Shown here piece after piece: positions 14,089-23,589 of a stretch of 64,000 bases of DNA. Below the pieces are notes generated by a model. It had not been told where the DNA came from and did no database searches. It saw nothing but the letters and a program-made list of their open reading frames with translations. Each line of letters starts with the position of its first letter. Position 1 is the first letter of the stretch. Source of the stretch: Periplaneta americana. Its lineage: Eukaryota; Arthropoda; Insecta; Blattodea; Blattidae. The stretch lies in NCBI RefSeq assembly GCF_040183065.1, contig NC_091131.1:16048300-16112299 (forward strand). The letters run 5' to 3'. The translations under genes were made by a program, and so were the position numbers.

Positions 14089-17000
14089 GTAATTAGTAGT
14101 AGTAGTACCGGTATTTTTCAATGTAAATAGCGTTAGAAAAGCGTCGAAAGGACTGCAAACTGTAAAAATAGTTTTAATTTAATACGAAGCCTCTACTTTT
14201 ATGAGTGTCGGTATTCTTCAATGTAATATTGTTAGAAAGGCGTTGAAAAAATTGTAAACTGTAAAAATATTTATAATTAAAAATCTGCACGTCTTTTTCT
14301 TTTCAAATATTGGTAACAGTGCTCTTATTAATTTTAACACAAGCAACAGTTCTCATTACGACTTGCGCCAAAGGTAAAAGAGGCCCGCCGTTATCTTTTA
14401 TCCTGTCAAAATACTCTCTTACGTAACACACCATCTCTCGCGCTTGACTCTTTAACGGGGCACCTTGTCCAATATTCTTTATTCTCCGCCTGTCTTTCCT
14501 TCCTTCCGACAGTGCACAAGACATCTATTTAAAAACTCTAGTAGAAACTAGAAAACACACACTCCACCAATGACAACGAAGATAATAGTGTAATATAATT
14601 TAAACACAATAATTATCGATACACTAAAACAATAATACAACTAAATAATATTTTTAATTCACACAAATCACGCGTTAACCAGCCAACTCAGTCATTCCGG
14701 CCATTGTATTCACCACTAGGCCCTGGTATTCACGTGCAACTTGTAAACATAGACAAGGCAACACCGTCCCGCTACCATGGTTACGCGTCTCTTGTGATTG
14801 GTTGATTTGAATGGTTGCCATGGTAACATGCTAAAGGCACCATTTGTCAGGTCGGAAGTTGCTTTGGACAGATCATAATTTTTATACCTGTCTAGCTAAT
14901 GTACGAGGGTCATTAAAAAGTGAGGTAACAAGAGCTCTCACATGTGACAGCAGTTGTAAAAGTACACCTACTAATAATTTCACCTTACTTTTTGAAGCAT
15001 TCTTGTACTTCAGAATAAATATCTCCGTGCACCAATAATACCTTCCTTAGTAGCTGTATCCCTTGGCTAGGAAACTCTGCACTCCTCTGATTACGGATGG
15101 AGTCATTGCAGGTCATTTGCAGGACAGTTTATCACGAAGTACAGTCCAACATAAATCAAGAGCTAGAATTTCTTATTATGTAACTTACCATCTTTCCCCC
15201 AATATGAGACGTAGGAGAGCAGGTCGGATGAGCTATTGCTCATTTTGGGGTATAGATATGCTTCATCTGGTGTCGTTTCCGATATTGTTTGAATGATGCA
15301 CCCCATAATATTGATGATGGGGTCCCTGAATTTGAAGAATGCACTCTGGTCAGGCAGTACATCCACCGCTGACGTGGGGATGAAATTAAATGCACTTGCT
15401 ACAAAGGAAACGAATGTTTAGCATATTAATTATTGATGTTATATGATAGATCTATAATTGAAGAGTGTGATACAAAAACTCGCTCAGTCCCAAAGACGTT
15501 GTATCTTAGTCCATTTGCACTGCTTGGCTGAGAATGGGTCAACGAGAAGAGCAGGCATTATAGCCATCGATCGCCGTAATCAAAGAAGCCTCATTCTTGA
15601 CCCCACTGTCCGTTTTGAGCCAATAACGTTAACGATGAAAAAAATCTATTTACAACCCATGTATTCGTCACTTCAGTGAGAGATACAAAATGAATATTAA
15701 TACATGGGAAGTGAAGGACTTCTTTTTGGCGCTAGGGGAACTGCATTTAAGTTAACCAAAATCATTCTCCTTTCTCTTAAATTTTCTAATGAGGACATTA
15801 ACAAAATTTGTCTCATGTTATTGAGAGATTAATTATCCATTTTACACAATCACTTGTATAATAGTATGTAATTTGTTTTCTTTTTATTTAATTTCATTAC
15901 TCTTCAATGTATTTTCTTCTCATGTTTCTCTGAAATCAAATTATACTTTATTTTTAAATTTATCATTGTTCCGTATTCTCTCCGCAATCATATTGTATTT
16001 TTAATTTAACCTCTGCTTTGTATTCTGGATCCTAGTGATCAGCCGTAGATTTCGGCCAGATGTCCCAAATTGTGGAATTTGTGTATAAACAGGATGGCCC
16101 ACATAAAGTGTTACAAGTTAATATCTCTTAAATGAATAGATAAAACCGAATGCTTTGTCTTTTAAATTTTATTGGAGAAAGGGGTCTTCCAAACTGTGAT
16201 ATGAGCAATATTTCCTCAGGCCTCCTTTAGGGGCGCCGGGTTCATTTTCAGAATTTTAAATGAAACCATGGATCTTTTTTAAATATTTTTGTTCTCCTCA
16301 ATAAACTAAGCAACTTTTATTGAAACACTTTTTTTAATTGAATTATGCAGTAGTAGAAAAGATTACAAAATAAATAAGGAAATCAATAAATACCAAGGTA
16401 TTTACTTTACATTATGTCATTAAGTGCTAAAAGTAGCCTCCTCTAATATCTAAGCACTTGGTGATTCTTGTGGAAAGGTTTTCTCTAACATTTAAGAAAA
16501 TACAGGGCTAACAGTGCGACAAGCTTCACTAATTCAACGTTTCACATCCTCTATTGTTGAAGGTGATGTAAACATGACTTTTTGTTTTATGTTCGCCCCC
16601 CCCCCAAATAATCCAGTGGTGTTACATCGGGTGAGCGAGGTGGCCATGCAACAAGTCCAGCACGTCCAATCCACCTGTCATCAAATTTCTTTTCTCATTT
16701 AACATTTAACACTTACTCCTGCATTCACTTTCACATCATAAAGTGCCATATTTCTGGATCTATAAATGCCACACTAAACAATCAACATGGCCAGCGACAT
16801 ATTTTGAGATTTGAGAAGGCTTTGAAATCATAATACCGAAATAAATCAAACTGAAATTTTTTTAGAAAAGATCTACTATGCGTTTAGATGTTAAGGTTAT
16901 TTTGAGCAATTAATACAAATTATGTAAAGTTATATCGTGGTTTATTATTATTTATCTGTATCGGATATTTCTCGTTTGAAACACCCGGTATTATTTCACA

Positions 17001-20000
17001 ATTTCAGTACAGAAAAAATATTTTAAACAAAAGTTGCTTAATTTGTTTAGGACAATCAAAATATCTAAAAGTTATATCATCGTTCCATTTAAAATTCTGA
17101 AATTACTCCCCCGGAATCCCATTTTGGGGGACGCTCAAATGTTGTCCATGAAACTATCATGAAGGCTCCTTCCTCCGAAAACTGTGTAGGAAAAGTAGGG
17201 ATTTAGTTATATTGATCCATTTAATAGATATTAGCTTGTAACATTTTATGTGGGCCACCCTGTGTGTATATATAATATATGTTTGAGACCTCTATCATTA
17301 TATTTTAAGCTTGTTTTCTTCCAAAACAACGCCAATCCTTGTGTAAAAATTTGTCTTATTGTGCATGTCATTTGAAAACTCTCTCAGACTGTAGACCAGT
17401 GGATAAAAAAAAACTAACCCTGTCCTTTCATAAAAATGGACTGAATGCGTTTTGGGAATACACTCTTCAATAATTGTGATATGAAATTAAAATCTTTAAT
17501 ATCAGCATCATAGAAATATGTTTGCACGCTAAAATGCCCAATTTCGAAGTAATGAATATTAATTCGCTACGAATGGGTTTTTATCTGGTGGCAGCTACAG
17601 CTAGCAAAAAAGATAAATAAAACAAAAAGACGAATAAAAGAAGTGTAAAAATATGCTCTAAAAACCTAAGCATTATCAGAATACACTTTAAATACTTACA
17701 CATACTAATCTAAATACTTAGCAAGTCTGAATAGAAAACTTTGCTGTCGTGATCCATATTTTAAGATAGGCCTACATTCCCGGCGTCATCGGGTGTGACT
17801 GAGGCCTGCAAAATTGAAATTTTCTCCTCCGTCGCTGAAAAAAACGTACGGGGGAGCTCTACGTATCTGATGACTGCAGGTAATAATATTTTACAGCTTT
17901 ATCACGGTTCCGTACATTTTAAAATTGCGCTGAGAATCGAAAATTTAAAATTCGGATCAAATTTCTGCAAATTTAAGACACAAAGTTAAAATTCGTTCAA
18001 TAATTTTTATCAGAAATCACTGCTCTCTTAAATTCACTGAGGATATTGGAAATTTAGTCAATAGTTTTCTTCAAATGCGCTACTTAAAGTTTCATTTAAA
18101 ACATTTTACTTTTCTCGAAATATAAGTCAAAAGGAACAAAATTTTATTTATCTTTTCTGTTTAAAAAACCTGTATGACTAACTCCACTAAATCAATGACA
18201 TGAGTGTTTACTCTGTGCAATTTATATGAAGCTGCATTTCTCTCATTTGTACCTCAAGAAAAAGAAGAAGTTTATATCAAATGACTCATATTTCACATGC
18301 TTTGGGAAAACTGATTCTTTTGAGAAGATTAGCTCCGTACGTAGATGAAATTATCGGGGATCATCAGTGCGGTTTTAGACGTAATAGATCGACTATTGAT
18401 CAGATTGTTTGTATTCGACAGATAATGGAGAAGAAATGGGAGTATAAGGGTACAGTACATCAGTTATTCATAGATTTCAAAAAGGCATATGACTCGGTTA
18501 AGAAGGAAGTATTATATGATATTCTTAATGAATTTGGTATTACCAAGAAACTTGTTCGATTAATTAAAATGTGTCTCAGTGAAACATACAGCAGAGTCCA
18601 TATAGGTCAGTTTCTATCTGATGATTTTCCAATTCACTGCGGGCTAAAACAAGGAGATGCACTATCACCTTTACTTTTTAACTTCGCTTTAGAATATGCC
18701 ATTAGGAAAGTTCAGGATAACAGGCAGGGTTTGGAATTGAACGGGTTACATCAGCTTCTTGTCTATGCGGATGACGTGAATATGTTAGGAGAAAATCCAG
18801 AAACGATTAGAGAAAACACGGGAATTTTACTGGAAGCAAGTACAGCGATCGGTTTGGAAGTAAATCCCGAAAAGACTAAGTATATGATTATGTCTCGTGG
18901 CCAGAATATTGTACGAAATGGAAATATAAAAATTGGAGATTTATCCTTCGAAGGGTGGAAAAATTCAAATATCTTGGAGCAACAGTAACAAAAATAAATG
19001 ACACTCAGGAGGAAATTAAACGCAGAATAAATATGGGAAATGCGTGTCATTATTCGGTTGAGAAGATTTTATCATCTAGTCTGCTGTCAAAAAATCTGAA
19101 AGTTAGAATTTATAAAACAGTTATATTACCGGTTGTTCTATATGGTTGTGAAACTTGGACTCTCACTTTGAGAGAGGAACATAGGTTAAGGGTGTTTGAG
19201 AATAAGGTGCTTAGGAAAATATTTGGGGCTAAGCGGGATGAAGTTACGGGAGAATGGAGAAAGTTACACAACGCAGAACTGCACGCATTGTATTCTTCAC
19301 CTGACATAATTAGGAACATTAAATCCAGACGTTTGAGATGGGCAGGGCATGTATCACGTATGGGCGAATCCAGAAATGCATATAGAGTGTTAGTTGGGAG
19401 ACCGGAGGGAAAAAGACCTTTGGGGAGGCCGAGACGTAGATGGGAGGATAATATTAAAATGGATTTGAGGGAGGTGGGATATGATGATAGAGACTGGATT
19501 AATCTTGCACAGGATAGGGACCGATGGCGGGCTTATGTGAGGGCGGCAATGAACCTTCGGGTTCCTTAAAAGCCATTTGTAAGTAAGTAAGTTATGGGAA
19601 AACTGAAATGTAACTCTTTTTTCATTAATCAAAAGTAATTTTTCAAAATTAAAATTAAAACCTTACCTTGTGCAGTGACGACACATAACTCGCTTTCCGT
19701 AGTGTTGTCTTCGTATGTGACTTCAAGTGTGTAAATCCCAAGACTGTTGAAATCGAAGCATTTTGTCATTAATATCTGGCAGTAGTCTTCTGTCCCTGTA
19801 TAATTGAACTTAGGCCTATCAACCTCGTCGCCTGTTTGCTCAGAATTGGGCTGAAAGTCATATGTCGTTCCATTGGGTATCGTCAGAGAACACGTAGTTA
19901 TGATTTCGCCCGTGCTCTCGGGGCCGTTGAAGATACACTCGTATGAATCATTCGGAATTACTGGGTTTATCAGATACGCTGAAACAATAAGTTCATAATT

Positions 20001-23000
20001 TTATACAGGGTACGTCAGAAAGAACGGATGGATTTCACATGGCAAGAAAATTGTAAAGATTCATCAAATCAAAAATTTATTGTTATCAACATATTCACCA
20101 ATACATGCAGTTTATTTATGGAAAACAACATTATCCATATGATGTCCTTGGCTTTCAATACAGGCATCGAGGCGTTTTCTGATGTTCGCCATCACTTTCA
20201 CAGTCATAGCTGGTGTAATTGCCACGATTTCTTCACGAATCGCTGTCTTCAGTTCGTCCAGTGTATGTGATCGATGTTTACAAACTTACGCCTTCAAATG
20301 GTCCCAAAGAAAGAAGTCGCAGGGCGCGAGATCATACCGTAGCCTCGGACAATCTCAGTGCAATAGAATTTCGTCCAGGTGATTTCTTCTTTAATGTTGA
20401 ACCTATGATACGAAATGAAGCCACCCACCGCAAAATTGTATTCCGAGTTGGAATCCTAGCGTGACATCCGATGTCGAAATGAGTCCTGAGTGGCGATCAC
20501 AGACTCTTCATTTTTCAAAAATGTCTCTACGATGAAAGCACGTTGTACACCAGACCAACACCATATTCTCAACTGAAACTGCATTCTATGGCTGACCCAA
20601 CAGTCGTGGTCCCCCTCACTATATCTCTCTCCTCGTTGCGTATCGATAGTTTGAAATCCATCCGTTCTTTCTGACGCACCCTTTACTTCCTATACTACAT
20701 GCTTGTACTATAAGTAATAACATGAGTCCCTACCAGGAAGTCAAAAGAAGGATAGCAGTGGTAAAGGAAGCTTTTAATAGAAAAAGGAGCATCTTCTGCG
20801 GACCTCTGAAAAAATAACTAAGGAAGAGACTAGTGATGTGCTTCAGTTTATTATTCATAGCAGTGAAATGGATATTACCTGATCTAAGGAGTAAGTTACC
20901 TTGACTAACAAACAAATCAAGTAAATTTAAGTGATTGTTTTTATTTTTTATGTTGAAAACTAAACAATAACTGAAATGCAAATCTAGTCTTTCAGGTAAA
21001 GCTCCCTGTAAAGCAGATTTGAATAATTTCAAGGGAAAAATTGTTCCGGAGCCGGATATCGATCCCGGGACTTCTGGTTGAGCGTACCAGTGCTCTGCCA
21101 ACTGAGCTACCCGGGAACTCCACCCGACACCGTCCCAACTTTTCACTTTATATCCACACAACTCGCGTGGGCTGACGAAACGCCAGAGACCCACATCGAG
21201 TGCACACAATCTCTGTGTGACTTGGAATTCTGGTTTTCTGTTAACGTACACAGTGACGTATATATTATGCAAATCTAGTCTTTCAATTTCATGAAATTAT
21301 TCAAATCTGCTTTACAGGGAGCATTACCTGATGGACTAGATTTGCATAATATATACGTCACTGTGTACGTTAACAGAAAACCACAATTTCAAGTCACACA
21401 GCGATTGTGTGCACTCGATGTGGGTTTCTGGCGTTTCGTCAGCCCACGCGAGTTGTGTGGATATAAAGGGAAAAGTTGGGACGGTGTCGGGTGGAGTTCC
21501 CGGGTAGCTCAGTTGGCAGTGATAAATATCTTTTAAAGGCTTTAAGTTAATTTTAAACTAATATCCTTCAAAGATATAAATAAAGATTAAACTTCTTTAA
21601 GCGTAACACAAAACAACTCATGTTATAATTTATAACATTTTCTTCCCGTTCCTGCAACAAGTTATATAACTTTGTTATATAACGTATTTTGTTATATAGT
21701 GTGGACCCAGCTTTAGACTCGCTGCTCGATTGTTTCTCCGAAAAGCTGGTACTCTGAGAGGCCGTCGTGAGAAGAGTGGTGGTTCATGAATTCGGTTTCT
21801 TATAATCCGGTCATTTACAACTCCGTGAGTGTACTGGAGGACAGGTAAAGCTTGCCAGGCAGTGATAGTCCGTGTGTAGAACCAGAAATCGATACTGCCG
21901 TGCTGTTGTTTTCCTTCCTCGGCCTTGATGATGTTCCTTAACATCACCTGCGACTTGATAACGTAGCCATAATCGGTGAATAACACACCTTGACGTGTTC
22001 AATATTCGAGCAACACGAGCTTGGCTTTGACCACCTTTTATCATTCCAACAGTTATGAGCATTTCAGAAGTTGTGAAATGCCGACCTTCGATGATTAAAT
22101 AAAATGACTTCGTATGATTCCAGTAAGAAAACAAAAATATATCTTAAAAATGTTACATTTAAGAACCAAGCATAAAGACCTTCAACAGTATAATATCTAT
22201 GAAAATATATAAAATAAACGATTAATTGTTCTAAATATTGTCATGGCAACGCTATTTTACTGAGGTCATAATCAGAAATGTAGCATAATAGTACATTATG
22301 CAACGAGCCTATAATGGTAGTAATTAAGACGCGAGTATGTTTATGAAACGAGCGCAAGCGAGTTTCATATTTTTCATACGAGCATCTTAATTACAATTAT
22401 AGTCAAGTTTCATACGAATTTTTATGCTCGACCATATTTCTAACTTGAAATTATTCATAAGTATTCATGTTATTCTTATCTGACTGAGGAGCGGAACTGA
22501 CCTTGTGCAATACCTCGTAAATTGTGAGATGTGCGCAGACGCGAAAGTATTGATTTTTTCCGAGAAACAAATGTCGACATTGACCTTGATATAATCTAGA
22601 GAGTAAAATAAACATTAATCTTGATATAACCTTGAAATTGAATTGGACATTGAAAAACGAGATGACAAATTGAATTTATTTGAATATTATTTACAATTAA
22701 CGCTAATTATTATAGTAACAGAACTGACTTTATTTCAAATATAGGTGATTTATTGATTAATTGTTGTCTTCCGATTGCATATCCGAGAATAATCGAGACT
22801 TGCGCTTTCATATTGCTACAATGGTATTTTCTGATTGGTGGAACAACTGAACTATAATGAATAGGTGTACTTTAATGAGGTCCATTAAAGGGCTGCTACC
22901 AGGTGTATAATTACTACATTCGGCATGGTCGAGCATAAAATAATATATAAAAAATGTGGTACAAGTTGTAATTGTCCCTTAGAGTTTTTGAGCAATGTAG

Positions 23001-23147
23001 TTATTTAGATTGGGAAGTTTTGAAATGAAAGCCCCACATATTCCACAAAAATGTATTACACCTACCTGCGCCGTAGTGCAAGAACACTGCTGCTAGAATA
23101 ATTGTTGCTGCGAAGAGCATCCGACTGAGAGAGGTCTCGTGTGTCAT
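4635..23147 (-). CDS. Gene A: multi-domain Ig-superfamily protein, partial (6 exons, C-terminus not found)
   Basis: Exons 23147-23066, 19978-19667, 15398-15189, 13670-13554, 11648-11388 and 4991-4635 on the minus strand join to 1339 nt, 446 codons, ending in phase 1. Every intron is phase 1 with GT/AG ends, the usual layout of Ig-module genes. Residues 1-27 are a signal peptide. Domain-sized modules follow at 28-131, 132-240 (split by an intron), 241-327 and 328-446. The last has the four-Cys RPDG signature shared with gene B (Cys 352, 362, 402, 420). The first three are divergent beta-sandwich-like modules with D-x-G-x-[YW] traces and fewer conserved cysteines. A membrane exon and stop are expected further on, and I could not find them in 1-4634. 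Probable role: extracellular recognition or adhesion; partner unknown. Confidence 0.8.
5012..5065. repeat. (AAT)n microsatellite beside gene A exon 6
   Basis: About 54 bp with one GAT variant, directly 5' of the LINE at 5066. Confidence 0.95.
5066..6276 (+). mobile_element. LINE family B copy (non-LTR retrotransposon, 5' truncated, degenerate)
   Basis: Reverse transcriptase fragments are clear: [10 protein letters not shown], an IDYEKAFD block, [14 protein letters not shown] (about 5402-5440), the catalytic FADD region (about 5528-5540) and a C-terminal LTYGSENW...[10 protein letters not shown] block (about 5887-5980). Stops and frameshifts separate them. The 3' end, ACAGGCCAATAGGCC, is followed by an (AAT)n tail. 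The same 3' end is seen at 24800, which defines the family. It lies in the intron upstream of gene A exon 6, between two (AAT)n tracts. Confidence 0.8.
6308..6913. mobile_element. Repeat R2, copy 1 (MITE-like)
   Basis: Matches 22296-22936 over its whole length, with small indels. The ends are loosely inverted (ATGC-AACGAGCC / ATGC-TCGACC, each followed by AGTAATTA). An internal palindrome around AACGAGCGCAAGCGAGTTT lies about 50-90 bp in. No coding region. Confidence 0.6.
7041..8151 (+). mobile_element. LINE family C (CR1/Jockey-like) 3' fragment
   Basis: One ORF (7123-7656) holds the C-terminal part of a CR1/Jockey-type [41 protein letters not shown] and [14 protein letters not shown]. The related full stretch at 58890-60668 aligns in order. 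The 3' region contains GGCCTTATGGCCTTAA and a terminal (ATT)n. 5' truncated at about 7041; it lies in an intron of gene A. Confidence 0.8.
7774..7890. repeat. (ATT)n/(ACT)n compound microsatellite
   Basis: ATT runs interrupted by an ACT block at about 7815-7850, inside the LINE C 3' UTR. Confidence 0.9.
8152..9800. other. Intronic stretch, no element recognised
   Basis: It starts with GCAGGGGACCG at about 8166, which resembles a hAT-type terminus, but no partner end was found. The rest is AT-rich, with no exon or clear ORF. Confidence 0.4.
9813..9911. repeat. Palindromic repeat R3, copy 1
   Basis: CGAGCGGTATGTTTTC at the left and AACATACCGCTCTTG at the right are inverted, with GCTCAACTACG in the middle. 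The region at 62955-63050 is the same sequence in reverse orientation. A foldback MITE-like unit. Confidence 0.6.
10322..11340. mobile_element. PIF/Harbinger-like non-autonomous element
   Basis: The terminal inverted repeats GGCCCAATTGTATAAA and GGCCCGATTGTATAAA match at 15 of 16 bases. The element is flanked by TAA on both sides (10319-10321 and 11341-11343). A 3-bp TWA duplication with GGSCC-type ends is the PIF/Harbinger pattern. No transposase seen in 1019 bp. It ends 47 bp from the gene A exon 5 boundary. Confidence 0.7.
11388..11648 (-). CDS. Gene A exon 5: module 3 (87 codons)
   Basis: The acceptor GTTACAG ends at 11649 and the donor AGAG|GTACGT lies at 11388/11387. The exon starts with the linker [10 protein letters not shown], then NISFCEM and KSCHY cysteines and the Ig-like [12 protein letters not shown] segment. 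An NVT sequon is present. A PIF/Harbinger-like element ends 45 bp beyond the donor. Confidence 0.78.
11861..13445. repeat. 81-bp tandem array (about 19.5 units) in a gene A intron
   Basis: The period is 81 bp (GAGCCTTCATTT recurs at 11881, 11962, 12043 and on). Units are about 90-98% alike and fall into two variants, TAACTAGGGAGC on the left and TAAGTAGGGACC/AGC on the right, with one 80-bp unit near 12314. Because 81 is a multiple of three, open frames of up to 309 codons run across the array on + and shorter ones on -. There is no start context or splice site suggesting translation. Confidence 0.95.
13554..13670 (-). CDS. Gene A exon 4: second part of module 2 (39 codons)
   Basis: The acceptor TATTTCAG ends at 13671 and the donor CTCC|GTAAGTAG lies at 13554/13553. 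The exon encodes [15 protein letters not shown]... with NDT and NET sequons. The phase-1 boundaries join exons 3 and 5 without a frame break. The 81-bp tandem array lies about 110 bp downstream, in the next intron. Confidence 0.75.
13839..14872 (-). mobile_element. DNA transposon R4, copy 1 (TIR element with ORF relic)
   Basis: Near-identical to 45805-46854. The ends are inverted: CCAAAACTACTTCCGACTTG against CCAAAGCAACTTCCGACCTG. A minus-strand ORF (14524-14303) reads ...[18 protein letters not shown]...[13 protein letters not shown]. It resembles the N-terminal helix-turn-helix of arthropod DDE-type transposases and is then cut off. It contains an (AAT)n tract at 14029-14088. The target duplication is unclear. 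It lies 169 bp upstream of gene A exon 4. Confidence 0.7.
14873..15188. other. Intronic spacer, nothing recognised
   Basis: No repeat terminus or exon was seen between R4 and gene A exon 3. Confidence 0.5.
15189..15398 (-). CDS. Gene A exon 3: first part of module 2 (70 codons)
   Basis: The acceptor CTTTGTAG ends at 15399 and the donor GATG|GTAAGT lies at 15189/15188. The exon encodes [17 protein letters not shown]..., a GC pair in IMGC, and SYVSYWGKD at its end. It is phase 1 at both ends. Together with exon 4 it makes about 109 residues, the size of one Ig-like domain. Confidence 0.75.
16090..17262 (-). mobile_element. Mariner/IS630-like element with decayed transposase
   Basis: Long inverted ends, CAGGATGGCCCACATAAAG and CAGGGTGGCCCACATAAAA, match for about 50 bp. 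On the minus strand around 16690-16600 the frame reads [10 protein letters not shown] then [15 protein letters not shown], the mariner catalytic-Asp region, followed by stops. The transposase upstream of this is missing. Flanks read TGTGTATAAA and TGTGTATATA, which may be a longer duplication or chance; mariner normally duplicates TA. Confidence 0.7.
17263..18302. other. Intronic AT-rich stretch, no feature recognised
   Basis: Only short ORFs with no recognisable domain, and no clear repeat ends. Confidence 0.5.
18315..19594 (+). mobile_element. LINE family A copy 1 (RTE-like, 5' truncated) with 12-bp target duplication
   Basis: Flanked by TGGGAAAACTGA at 18303-18314 and 19595-19606. It encodes most of an [66 protein letters not shown] second frame from about 18955 continues [10 protein letters not shown]...[16 protein letters not shown]...[14 protein letters not shown]...MNLRVP. 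One frameshift at about 18950 (a shortened GAAGAGGTGGAG site) separates the two frames. The 3' end AAAAGCCA is followed by a (GTAA)n tail. The tandem tail suggests the RTE clade. It lies in the intron between gene A exons 2 and 3. Confidence 0.88.
19667..19978 (-). CDS. Gene A exon 2: module 1 (104 codons)
   Basis: The acceptor TTTCAG ends at 19979 and the donor CAAG|GTAAGG lies at 19667/19666. The module has SYEC, TTCSL, EDYC, TKC and SELC cysteines and the run [15 protein letters not shown], which resembles the F-strand region of an Ig-like fold. Several N-glycosylation sequons are present (NGT, NYT, NTT), fitting an extracellular segment. Assignment to the Ig fold is inference from this pattern. 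Confidence 0.78.
20006..20683 (-). mobile_element. Mariner-like deletion derivative with transposase C-terminus
   Basis: Inverted ends CAGGGTACGTCAGAAAGAAC and AAGGGTGCGTCAGAAAGAAC are flanked by TA on each side. The minus-strand reading 20345-20112 gives [16 protein letters not shown], an in-frame stop, then [14 protein letters not shown]...[16 protein letters not shown] and a normal stop. This is the typical C-terminal third of a mariner-type transposase with its last catalytic Asp. The N-terminal two thirds are deleted. It lies directly upstream of gene A exon 2 (28 bp away). Confidence 0.8.
20990..21109 (-). mobile_element. tRNA-derived SINE (S1), minus strand
   Basis: On the minus strand the sequence reads CCCGGGTAGCTCAGTTGGCA-GAGC, then an anticodon-like arm CTGG-TACGCTCA-CCAG and a T-arm GGGATCGAT. 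These correspond to pol III A and B boxes. The anticodon loop lacks T33 and the acceptor end is lost, so it is a tRNA-like SINE head, not a tRNA gene. It is followed by a 3' body seen again at 21285-21330. Confidence 0.6.
21095..21519. repeat. Large palindrome: 187-bp arms, about 50-bp spacer
   Basis: The left arm 21095-21282 is the reverse complement of 21333-21519 at about 95% identity. It includes the SINE head at both outer ends (CTCAGTTGGCAG). Head-to-head duplication of a SINE-containing segment. Confidence 0.85.
21700..22110 (-). pseudogene. Tc1-like transposase fragment
   Basis: The minus-strand frame starts [18 protein letters not shown], then [19 protein letters not shown] (helix-turn-helix) and [16 protein letters not shown] frameshift near 21880 continues [22 protein letters not shown]. 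These are the paired-like DNA-binding domains of a Tc1-type transposase. The catalytic part is missing. Confidence 0.7.
22296..22936. mobile_element. Repeat R2, copy 2
   Basis: Full-length relative of 6308-6913, with the same ends and the same internal AACGAGCGCAAGCGAGTTT palindrome. It lies in the first intron of gene A, about 130 bp from the exon 1 donor. Confidence 0.6.
23066..23147 (-). CDS. Gene A exon 1: start codon and signal peptide
   Basis: The ATG at 23147-23145 encodes [11 protein letters not shown], then a hydrophobic core ([12 protein letters not shown]) ending HYGA, a classic secretory signal. The donor GCAG|GTAGGT at 23066/23065 is phase 1. The segment upstream carries GATA-type motifs. 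No other ATG in frame would give a better leader. Confidence 0.82.
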
Positions 23148-23235
23148 GATGAATTATTATCCACTGCAGCCGCTACAGTCTCTGAACGATTTTATGACGT
23201 GGATACATGCGAGCTGTCTCCATATATTGTATAAA

Positions 23236-23246
23236 TTATCTTATCT
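23236..23246 (-). promoter_or_regulatory. Tandem GATA-type motif upstream of gene A
   Basis: AGATAAGATAA on the minus strand, about 90-100 bp upstream of the gene A ATG. It mirrors the motif pair upstream of gene B. A further ATCT (minus AGAT) follows nearby. Confidence 0.35.
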
Positions 23247-23589
23247 TGCTATCTGAGTCCGCTGACGAACAGTCTGCGTCAATTGATTCCTTTTAATGTA
23301 CGATTTTTAGCAGGCAAACAAAAAGACCCAGATTTCAGGAAGATCCTTGTGGGTAGTTAAGACGTTCCGGATGTGATGGTATTAGAGCTATGGTGTAACG
23401 CAGACGTCAATCGAAACCGAAGTATACAGAAACGTTAGGCCTACTTCTGCACAGCACGAGAGAGATCGACTGATAGTGGTGAAGTATGAGCACTTCATAG
23501 TATCTACCTCTGTGAAAGTCATTTAACTTCTTTCTTGAAAATTGAGGACCTTTTTTCCAAAACTTGCTAACTGCATAATCATCATCGTA

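Noticed and set aside
21060..21115. Possible tRNA gene (A and B boxes)
   Set aside because: The anticodon loop lacks T33 and the acceptor stem cannot form; it continues into a SINE body.
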